Shown in pieces: positions 50,073-59,599 of a stretch of 64,000 nt of DNA; position 1 is the stretch's first letter; every line of letters starts with the position of its first letter. The notes under the pieces were generated by a model, which saw only the letters and a list, made by a program, of their open reading frames with translations, ran no database searches and was not told the DNA's origin. The stretch spans positions 15,561,541 to 15,625,540 of the forward strand of contig NC_133537.1 in the NCBI RefSeq assembly GCF_048544455.1, written 5' to 3'. Both the position numbers and the translations under genes were made by a program. This stretch comes from Silene latifolia. Lineage: Eukaryota > Streptophyta > Magnoliopsida > Caryophyllales > Caryophyllaceae.

Positions 50073-52055
50073 TGTAACACCCCTATTTATTTAGGAGTCT
50101 TTAGCTAGATATTCCCAAATAAATAGGACCGTTACCATCTCGGTTTCCCGAGGTAGTGAATAACAAAGACCAACTCACCAAAGTACTTTAAATTAAAAAC
50201 TTTATTGATTACATGTTTATTACAAATTAACCAACTAAAACTTAATATAAGATATTTACAACTCGTAGCGGAAAATAAATAAGTGATATAACTATATATG
50301 TGATCTAGACTTCATCTAAGGTTCCAAGTTTGGCTCTCATCCCAATGCTCCCAAGTCAGCTAATCTTTGGTACCTGTCAAATCTGCTCCCCATAAAACGG
50401 TTCACCACAGGTGTTCACGAATACACAGTCAACCACGAGGTTGCGTAGGAATAACCAACAAGTCAAAGTGAAATGATAAGATATATAATGCAAACACAAT
50501 TGTGCTCATCACCCGAAACACCCGTTCATCCCGCCAATCCCTGGCCCGGGATATTCATCATTCCAACCGAAGTTGAAGTATTCACCATCCCAACCGAAGT
50601 TGAGGTATTCATCATCCCAACCGAAGTTGAGGTATTCATCATCCCAACCGAAGTTGAGGTATTCACCATCCATTAATCCATCCAATTTCACAATAATTTT
50701 ATAAATTCCACAAACCAACAAAGACAAAACGAGTTGAGTAGTTATCCTACCTTTTCACAAATCTTTGAGTCACGCGAGTCACACAAGCAATCAAAATTGA
50801 TTCTTTACCAATTCATAACCGACATAACATAATTATGTATAATTAATATATAACCAATAATCAACCAACTAATCATGCACTTATCCTATGCCCATCACGT
50901 CCTAATCCTTTTGACAACTTCAAAGCAAAATCTCTAATTCTACCGTTTTACAGCACTGTTCAGCCTCGCTATAAAATTCATAATTAATTCATCAAATATC
51001 AAAACGATGCAAGACCAGTGAGGTTGGAACCCTAAGACACATATCTACAATTCTTGTGAAATCGAATTTCTTCAAATTCCAGACTTATCAGGGTTTTCTT
51101 GAAGGAATCATAAAATCGATTTAATTAAAGTCGTATAAAAAGTATTGACCTCTAAAATAAGTTTAACAAATCCTTTTCAAGTGAAACAAAAGTCTAACAT
51201 CATCTAGACTATCCAATTTTAATGTTTGCAAAAGACTCAACTTAATTTCAATTTATAAATTAGGTTTGAAAAATAAACTTTAGACCACTAGTGCATTCGC
51301 GGATTCTCAGTCGACATGTTCATAACGAATTTATTCTGGAAAATCTACACGTTCACTACGGAATTTTATAGGCATCAACAAGACTTGAAAACAACCTAAG
51401 TCTATTCTTTACGTTTTTGAAGACAACGATTTTAAGATAGACTGGTAGTTCGTTTAAGACAACTTACAGATTTATTGAATTGCTGTAACTTTATTCTAAA
51501 CATTGAAAGATTAAAGATGAACTTACAAAATAAAAGATGATGAACTTCTCTTCTTTTTTTTCCCTTTTAATTATCTCTCTCTCTCTTTTATGTGATATTA
51601 TGAGTTTTTATGTGGAATAAGGATTTATGGTTAAGTTAGCCTTGCTTATATACTATTAAGGTTGTATTATTTTAGGAAAGTTTCTATCTTTATTATTATT
51701 ATACTAGTCTTACCATAAGTAGGATTACCATACATCTCTTTTCTTAATTTAATTATTAAGATATTAATATAATTATTATTACTTTTCCATATTATTATTA
51801 TTTCCATATTATTTATTATTAATTCCCGATATAAAAACCCGATCACACCCATACTATACTAATAAATTTCGGTCCATATAATAATGGCACACGGCCCAAA
51901 GCACAAATATAAGTTAAGCCCAATTCCCGACTTGGATGCTTAATTTATTATTTAATTAACGTCTTACCTATACTTATTATTAGAAATGTCTTTAATCAAT
52001 TATTAATGTACATAAATTATTCTCAGAAATTATTATCAAAATACGGAGTATTACA
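50073..52055 (-). repeat. Element B right LTR (element 5' LTR)
   Basis: 1983 bp from TGTAACACCCCTATTT to CGGAGTATTACA; the intact partner of the split left LTR. Confidence 0.93.
50553..50660. repeat. 27-bp minisatellite in B right LTR, 4 units
   Basis: Four tandem units of the same 27-bp repeat found three times in the left LTR. The minus strand reads as repeated EYLNFGWDD, but the repeat is in an LTR and nothing suggests it is translated. Confidence 0.9.
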
Positions 52056-52060
52056 GATCC

Positions 52061-52202
52061 GGTCGAAGCATTTTTACGCCGCCGATCGTGGCTTTCAAAA
52101 GACCGCTGCATGTCCACAATTTGGCTTGGCGTGCAGGTGGCCCGTGACTACGGACCGGTAGGCGGCTCTTGCCCGCAGAACGACTTGTGGCCCATCTCCA
52201 CA
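52061..52202 (+). mobile_element. Element A, right piece
   Basis: Continues element A after B: GGTCGAAGCATTTTTACGCC and GATCGTGGCTTTCAAAAGAC are phrases that follow CCGATCTAAAGCGATCC in Ogre/Tat LTRs as I recall. It ends CATCTCCACA before the duplication GCTGT. Confidence 0.6.
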
Positions 52203-53341
52203 GCTGTCCTGGTAGAGAAGGTAGTGGTCAGAGTTAGGGCTTTGGATGCTAGGAAGTTGTTTTATGAGGCAGACTAGTGCTGGTACAAGCTGTTCTCATT
52301 CAAGTGCACAACTACTGGTCCATATTTTTTTTGCTGCCTGAGAGTGTGATAAAAAAAACATTTGACGCTGTTTTTAGGAATTTCTTTTGACAGAGGTGCA
52401 TTCACTATAACAAATCTCCACCTGTCTCTTGGGATAATTTTTATAAGCCAAAGGAGTATGGTGGGCTAGAATTCTAAACTCTGGTTTATGGAATATAACA
52501 GCAATTGGTAAATGTAAATACATATAGTGGATATCTACTAAGAAGGAACACTTGTGGGTCAAGTGGGTTCACTCTCCGCATATAAAACAGCAGAATTGGT
52601 GGACTTATAAACCTTCATCTACTACAAGTTGGGATTAGAGGAAGATGTGTTGGGTGAGGGACAAGTTTAAGTGTGGCTACATAAGGGATGTAAGCGGTTT
52701 TGATGCTCAGGGGTACTCCATATAGGCAGGGTATAGATGGCTGGCTCAACATCAGGGCAAAGTTGGTTGGATGCCTTTGGTGTGGTTAAGGTTGTCTTTG
52801 AGCAAATATAACTTCATTACTTGGCTGGTTGTTCAGGAACGTCTACTAACTAGGGATAAACTATTCAGAAGAGGTTTATGTTGTGACTTGAAGTGTTTGC
52901 TGTGTGATACGACTGATGAATAACATTACCATCTGTTTTTTGAGTGTGTGTTTAGTCAAAAGTGTCTAAAGCTGATTTCAGATTGGTTGAGTGTGGTTAT
53001 ACCTTGGTAGAATGTTATTCAGTGGTGGTTAAAATGCACGATTAAGCCTTTGCTGCGAAAACATATAGTCAGAGCTCATGTTGTTGCTCTCTTCTATCAT
53101 ATTTGGCAGGCGAGGAATCGTTGTTTCAATGATCATTGCCTGACTATGCCTCAAAAGCTTGTACTCAGTATTAAAGTATGTATTTGTAATAGAATTAGAA
53201 GTTCACTAAGTAAGAAGAGGATGGGAAAGCATTTTAAATTGATTAGAGGTCTTATGTCCTAATTAACAATATGGATGTCTATGATGTAATTTTTTTTTTT
53301 TTTGGTATTAATTCTACTTAAATTTTCACAGAAAAAAAAAA
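52203..53341 (+). pseudogene. L1-type LINE, piece 3 (RT thumb, zinc-binding domain, 3' tail)
   Basis: Resumes LVEKVVVRVRALDARKLF after VLDCAI of piece 2, then LPESVIKKTFDAVFRNFF and SWDNFYKPKEYGGLEF, typical of plant L1 ORF2 after the catalytic part. A zf-RVT domain follows (YRWLAQHQGK, CLLCDTTDE, HYHLFFEC, ALFYHIWQARN). Several stops and frameshifts are present. The 3' UTR has a T-rich run (about 53290-53303) and ends in an A-run at about 53332-53341. A target duplication could not be fixed. Confidence 0.88.
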
Positions 53342-54490
53342 GGATTCTGACGCGAAATAACGGTGGGTTATGGAGTTTGTTTGCAGGCAAGTTCAACGGA
53401 GGAGAGAGAGTCGGCGTGGTGGCCCAGTTAGTGTCGATGATGGCGGTGATTCAAGGGTGGTTGTGGTGGTTTGAGATGGCTGTTGGGTTTTAGACAAGGT
53501 GTTTCCATTCTCTTACCTATTTACAATCAAACATATTAAAATTGTAAAAAGAAACCTTTTTCTTTCCCCTTATTTTGTCTTTCCGATTTCATTCCATTTC
53601 CCTCGTTTAAACCAAACACTCCCTTAATTACTCACTTCATATAATAAATTTGTAAAAACCCCAAATCTAAAGGGAGGGATTCTCTTAGTTTTGGTTGGAG
53701 AATTTCAGAAATTGTAGTTATTTCCTCTCATTTAGTCTACTTTAGAGATTAATTTAGTTAATTTATTTGGTATTAATACTTAAATCTTTTTATAATTAAA
53801 CTCTAGATCTAGTTCTTCTATTCAATTATTTCTCCAATCTGGTATGAAATGCTCTATCTTTTTATCTTTATTTGAGTTATTTACTTTCGAGTTTTTAATA
53901 TTTTATGAGTTTAATGTTTAATTAGTTCAAACTCTCATTTTTCTATTTTAATCATGTTTAGTATTCCTCTATTAGTGGGTAGATTGGTTAGTCTAGGCTT
54001 GAACATGTTTGAGTAGTTTAGTAGTTAGGGATTGGGGGTGGTTAGTGTAGAAAAGTTAAAGTCTTTAATATGTGTAATTGACAATGTTATTTTTTTTAGA
54101 GTAATTAAGTCTCTTGTAAAACGGTTTTACAATATCACATTGTAAAACCATATAACGAAAGACTTTAATGCCCTTATTATGGAAAGTGGTGATTGATGAA
54201 AGTTATTTAGGTGGGGGGTTTTTAGGTAAATAATCACTTGGTTTTACAACAATGCTTATGTAAAACGGTTTTATAGAAGAATTGTTGTATTTTTTATTAC
54301 CAGTCTTATAACACTAATTGCATGATTATGTCATTGTTGGACTTGAGTTATACATGAAAATTGAGGCCTTTTGATTTAGCACTTAGTTTTTAATGATTGT
54401 TAGTGAACTTAATTAGAATAACGAGATAAATTCGGGGTTTAATTGGTTTTAATCACTTGGCTATGAATTATGATTATTAAGTTATTGCCA
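53342..54490. other. Gene-free stretch, perhaps part of an old LTR
   Basis: No gene is seen. From about 53640 the sequence (GAATTTCAGAAATTG, CTCTAGATCTAGTTCTTC) resembles the 3' half of plant LTRs, and together with 55200-55380 (CTGTCTCTGTGGATCGATC) could be an eroded solo LTR split by the LINE fragment. Its ends are not resolved. Confidence 0.35.
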
Positions 54491-54500
54491 AGTCAAGACT

Positions 54501-55142
54501 ATGCCGAACCCTTATTTATTTGACAGTCTCTGGCATGTGCAGGACTTGCCATATACTATCAGCAATGGCTATGGATGGTTGCAGCAAGAGAGTGCTGATG
54601 TTGAGTGGTACCTTTGGAGTATCAATAGATGGATCATGCCCAAGCATGGCCTCATTTGTTGGCTAGCTATTCAAAAGAACTTGCTCACCCAAGACAGGCT
54701 GGGTAACATGCATATCTTACAGATCAACCGTTGCTATTTTTGTGGGACGGTCCTTGTAGATCATTCACACTTGATCTTTACTTGTGCCTATAGTTCTAGA
54801 TGCTGCAAATTAGTTGGTGAATGGAGGAATGTGCAACTACCATATCAGGATTGTTTTACATCGTGGAAGACAACAAGGTTTAGATCCATATGTAAAAAGA
54901 AAGTGATTGAGGTCATACTAGCAACTCTTATCTATCATATATGGCTATGCAGGAATACATGCTGGACGGAGAGCTTGTTGGTGAGGAATACATTCTGGAT
55001 GGAGAGCTTATTGGTGTGGCCTGAGGTTCTAGTGCAGCGAATCAAGTATGATATTAGAATGAGATTGAGTAATTGTTGTATTAAGAGTAAAAATAGTTTT
55101 GTAATAAAATGGATGAAGTCAATTAGGAGTCATGAAGGCTAA
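54501..55142 (+). pseudogene. LINE 3' fragment with open frame (zf-RVT domain)
   Basis: An open frame of 213 residues has the zinc-binding domain found after reverse transcriptase in plant L1 elements: LWSINRWIMPKHGLICWLAI, LLTQDRLGNMHI, CYFCGTVLVDHSHLIFTC and ILATLIYHIWLCRN. There is no reverse transcriptase upstream, so this is a 5'-truncated LINE copy. Two 33-bp direct repeats (54952-54984 and 54985-55017) duplicate the NT.W.ESLLVR segment in frame. The frame has no stop although the element cannot move, which suggests a recent copy; a co-opted host gene is possible but not supported. Confidence 0.75.
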
Positions 55143-55743
55143 TTATTGTTTTATATCTAATCTTGTTATGTATTTGCTCGGTTCTCATCATTTTTTTAGC
55201 TTAGTTACTTTTATAATAATCGACAATCCAACTTTTGATTGACTAGACTAAACCAAACTGAAACTGATACTAATCCTAACTGTCTCTGTGGATCGATCTT
55301 TTTACCCTACTACACTAACTAATTAGGTATTGAATTATAAATATTGTTTGATTAGAGGAGTGCAACATCCCCGTCATCAAAAAGATAAGTATTTCTTGAT
55401 GAATTTAGTTTCCGTCCAGCTAAATCAACCCACTATTCATCACAAAATAAAGCCTATTACAGTATGAAGAAAAAAAAGTACTTCCCTATACTCGTATTAA
55501 TTACCTCATACTATCCTTATCAAAAGAATATCAAACCTAATCTTTATTTACTATTACTAAATTACTTTCAAATCATGATGAACGTAACAATCAAAGTAAT
55601 AATCAAACATAACCAACCCAAATAAGTATACACTTTTCATCTCCATCCATGGAGACTACTAAATAACCAACTAGTCTTCCTTAAGATGGAGGCATCCGTT
55701 TTAATAATAAAATGCGTCAAATATCATCTCATATGAGCATATA
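55143..55743. other. Gene-free stretch before element E
   Basis: Holds the LINE fragment's 3' UTR and, near 55280-55380, an LTR-like ending (see the preceding gap). From 55380 to 55743 it is AT-rich with nothing recognised. Confidence 0.4.
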
Positions 55744-57092
55744 TGTAATACTCCGTAATTATGAGTCTCTGGGTACTCTAACGAGTAGGCCTTACTCTGT
55801 CGAGTAAGGGTGAGTTGCGTTTTAAAATAGTTTCTGACCTGTTGGGTACTCGATCGAGTAACTAAGATACTCGATCGAGTAAGGGGGCACTCGATCGAGT
55901 ACCTTAGCTACTCGATCGAGTAGCCGGTTTATGGGGAGTTATTTCTCGAGTTTTGTTAATTATGCGATTAAGGTATATAATCTTTTCCGTCATTGTTCTA
56001 AACACTTTTCAAAACCTAAATTACTGTCAAGAGAGATAGCAAAGTACGTTCTTCACTTTAATCGCATTGTTAGCAAATCCCGGAGTTTGGAAGGTCGGAT
56101 TTCATCGTTCGTTATACCGTTGAGATCCTTGCGTCGAGGGTAAGACCTATGTACCGTTTTTATAGTATTTCCTTTAAGTTGTTTAAACCCTAATATGGGG
56201 ATTTGGGGGTTTTGTGTAGATTGTGATTTGGTAGTGTTTATGTGTTTGTATGATAGGAGGAGGTTTTGTAGAAGAGGCTTTTTGATGTTTGTTGAGACCG
56301 TCTCGATAGTTGTGCTTTCGGGTAGGATTTCCTACTCAGTATTAGTCCCATAAAGTGATGTTGATGTGTTGTGGTTGATTGAATAATATAGTAATTGTAT
56401 TGTGACGGTTGTTGATTGTGATTGTTTGTCTCTGGTTCTTGAGACGCGTTCTCGGCTGAGTGGAGTCACTTGCGGGAGTGGCTTCACGCCCTAGTTTCGC
56501 CCTTCGTGGAACCCGCCACGGAAGGGGATGTGCACATTAATGAATAGGGAAATCGCTCAATATGATGAGCGGGGATTTGGTGGGTACGGTTGGTGCGGTC
56601 CCCACTAGCAAAAATGGGCCCAGTCTAGTGGACGATCGGTGATTGAGATTGGTGGGACTGATGTGATTGTGTGTGTGACGGTGTGAGATATCTGTTTATC
56701 GTATTGTTGATATATATAGATTGTGTGATTAGTATCGACCCGTGTTGTTGTTTGTAAAACCCGCGGTGATCCATTCGGGGATGAGCGAGAATTGAGCGGG
56801 TTTGAGTTGAGTCACATGGGATTGTTGGGATGTGCCCCTTTGTCGACGATAGAAGTCTTCCATTTGTAGCTTAGTAGTTTAATAAACTTTGCATTTAGTT
56901 GATTAGACAGTTGGTTTGAGAACTTGTACCCGTATTTTGGGATTTGGCTTGATTTGTACTTTTCACTAAAGTTATACTATTAAATGTTGTTTCGTTATTG
57001 TCTTATGATTATCATGCCTCGGGTAACCGAGATGGTAGTATCCTTATACCTGAGTGGTCCTGGTAAGGCACTCGGAGTATGGGGGTGTTACA
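55744..57092 (+). repeat. Element E 5' LTR
   Basis: 1349 bp from TGTAATACTCCG to GGGGGTGTTACA. It contains four CTCGATCGAG palindromes near 55853-55922. Ends match element B's LTR ends. Confidence 0.93.
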
Positions 57093-57094
57093 AA

Positions 57095-57106
57095 TGGTAT
57101 CAGAGC
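57095..57106 (+). other. Element E primer-binding site (tRNA-iMet)
   Basis: TGGTATCAGAGC two bases after the LTR, complementary to initiator tRNA-Met. Confidence 0.92.
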
Positions 57107-57554
57107 GACAATCCTGAAACCTGTAACCAATAAATCTAATGAATATAGGTAAAGGTTGTAGGAGCTAATGCCAAGGCTTGGGAGACGTCCTGAAGTCGCG
57201 AAGTTGTCGTACAATTTTGAACCGGTCACATGGGGGGTGTATGTCGAGGTCGTATGCGTTGTTTATTAGCTTGTGTGTGGATGTGATGAAGTATGTGTAA
57301 TTGTTGGATGTTTGGAGTAGAAAGTTGAGAATGTGAAAGAAAGATTGATGAGATATATAGAACTGTTGTTGGAATGAGAAGCATGATGGATGTTTACTAC
57401 GTGGCATTTAATAACATGATAGAGTTATTTCGTTGATCTTATGAAGAGTTGTGTAGCATTATATGCTTAGTTATGATATAATTTTGGGATTTATAAAGTT
57501 GTTTATAATGTTGGGATATGATATAACATGCGGGTAACGTTTTTGAGTTAGCAT

Positions 57555-57842
57555 GACTCGATCGAGTGGGACTGACTTGATCGGGTGGGTATTTGACGAT
57601 TTTGAATCCACAATCGTGTTTTTGGGCACTCGATCGAGTACCTCGGGCACTCGATCGAGTAGGGGGTCACTCGATCGAGTAGCCGGGCTACTCGGTCGAG
57701 TATGTTAGAGTTCAGAAGGTCTGTTTTGGGTCTGGAGTCGGGGCACTCGATCGAGTATGTTGGGCACTCGATCGAGTAGCTGGCTACTCGATCGAGTAGC
57801 TGGCTACTCGATCGAGTAGGTTAGGGAACTCGATCGAGTATG
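57555..57842. repeat. Array of CTCGATCGAG palindromes in element E leader
   Basis: Between the primer site and gag, nine exact CTCGATCGAG cores plus two variants occur in about 290 bases, most within the longer palindrome TACTCGATCGAGTA or CACTCGATCGAGTA. Spacing is uneven (about 14-35 bases, with one larger gap). The LTRs hold four more each. Confidence 0.9.
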
Positions 57843-57920
57843 TCCTGGGCAGCTTGCCTTCGTGTTTTGAGGTTTTGGTACGTATGTTTATATCCACCCC
57901 TTTTCTGATATAGTTTCAAG

Positions 57921-59550
57921 ATGCCGCCCAAGAAGAATGCTTTGTATGCGAGAGTTGAGCTTATGAACATAGATGATATCGTTAAGATGTTGGAGCATCA
58001 GGATGCTCTTACGGAGGCTTTAAAGACGGTGGGAAAGGATAAGGATAAGGAGAAGGAGAAGGAGGTTTATCACTCTAAAATCAGCCTCTATATAGCGAGG
58101 TTTAACCCGAAAGAGTACAAGGGGGTTGGGGAGCCTAACCTTCTTGATAACTGGCATAGAGAGATGGAGAACATACTAGATTTGGTTCACTATCCTGATG
58201 AGATGAGAGTAGAACAAGCTGCGTTCTACCTGAGGGAAGCAGCTGGCAAGTGGTGGGATACGGTGAAAGTGAGTGCTAAGGAGTTGTATGCGAACCAATG
58301 TTTACCTACTATACCTTGGGAAGAGTTTCGTAAGGCTATGAGAAAAGAGTTTGTACCGGAGCATGTGAGGAGTAAGTTGAGAGAGGAGTTCGATGAGTTT
58401 AAGATGACATCTGACATGTCTGTGGCCGAGTATTACAGGCAGTTTAATGAGAAGTCTAGGTATGCTGAGGATATGGGTTTGAGTGAGGAGAACCTGGCGC
58501 TGAGGTTTGAGAGGGGTTTGACCCCTAAGATCATGGATAAGTTACCGTGGGAATCACCGACGTTAAGGAAGCTTATGAGAGAGCCTGGAAGAGCCGAGAG
58601 GTTAGTAGAGATGGCTCGGGAGAGAGTGGGTGTTGAGAAAAGAAAGGCCGAGAGTGAGGGTGGTGGCCAATCTAGTCACAAGAAAGGCAACCACAATCAA
58701 ACTAGAGGGTTTTCTTCTCGGGTCGGGTTGATCTTTGGGGCTTCCTTTGGGCGTGGCCGTGGAAGTGTTAGTGGTAGTTGGGGAATGACCTGCTATAGTT
58801 GTGGTGGCGTAGGCCACAAGAGACATGAGTGCACAAGTGCACCTGGAACTTTCCAGAGACATGCGCAGAGCTATGCGAGCAATAGACCGACTGGATCATG
58901 GTCAAACCGGGGAAGTCAGAACTATCAGAGTGGAGGTAACCGCAACGGCGGTAATTCTTATCAGAAACCACCGACGAACAACAACAACAATCAAGGGTCG
59001 GGTGCTAAGCCGACCACATCAGCCAGCACTGTCCAGGGAGGTGGACATAAGACCAGTGGAAAGTTGTTCATGATGGAGAAGAAAGCAGCTGAAGATGATG
59101 CACACGTTATCACTGGTACTTTTCTTGTTAACGGTATTCATACCTTTGTTTTGTTTGATTCGGGGGCGTCTCAGTCATTTGTATCTTCGAGTCATGTTAA
59201 ACGGTTGGGTTTGAGGGTATATGAGTCTGTTAGTGAGGAAGTTTTTATACCTTCGGGTGAGTCTGTATCATGTGGGAGGTTATATAAGGATGTACCTATG
59301 ATAGTTGGGCAAGTTGATCTACCTGTAGACTTGCTAGAGTTTCCTTTTAGCGGTTTTGAGATGATAGTTGGGATGGATTGGTTGGGAAAGTATAAAGCTA
59401 AGATAGACTGTCATCAAAAGAAAGTGTCTTTAAGAGGTCCTAAGGGCGTTAGTGTGTCTTATCATGGGTTTCTGGTCAAACCCAAAGTTAAGTTGATTGC
59501 AGCTGTTACTTTGAAGTCTTATCTGAGGAAAGGGATGTCCTTTGATCTTG
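57921..59550 (+). mobile_element. Element E gag and protease region
   Basis: Open over nearly its full length. Gag has YIARFNPKEYKGVGEPNLLD, REAAGKWWDTVK and FRKAMRKEFVPEHVRSKLRE; a zinc knuckle CYSCGGVGHKRHEC (C-X2-C-X4-H-X4-C) follows near residue 295. The protease has the active-site FDSGASQSFV and FEMIVGMDWL. A Ser/Asn/Gly-rich linker lies between them. Confidence 0.9.
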
Positions 59551-59599
59551 TGCCATGTGAGAGATGACCGGATAGAGAGTCCGACAACTGATTGATCGA

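Larger units (their letters stand above)
25574..52055 (-). mobile_element. Element B: coding-free LTR retrotransposon, interrupted by C and D
   Basis: Two LTRs of about 1.97 kb flank a 1.76-kb inside (48313-50072) that has no gag or pol. It is flanked by GATCC on both sides (25569-25573 and 52056-52060). In minus orientation the LTR starts TGTAATACTCCGTATTTTG and ends GGGGTGTTACA; next to the right LTR is TGGTATCAGAGC (complement of 50059-50070), a tRNA-iMet primer site, so the element reads right to left. Ends, primer site and polypurine context match element E, suggesting a non-autonomous relative. The left LTR was later hit by element C. Confidence 0.82.

Noticed and set aside
50509-50727. 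Minus-strand frame with repeated EYLNFGWDD (also at 26013-26237)
   Set aside because: It is the 27-bp minisatellite in the LTRs of element B; a 27-bp unit keeps any frame open, and nothing else supports a protein.
57555-57842. CRISPR-like or telomere-like array
   Set aside because: Repeats are short palindromes with uneven spacing and related spacers, inside a retroelement leader in a plant genome.
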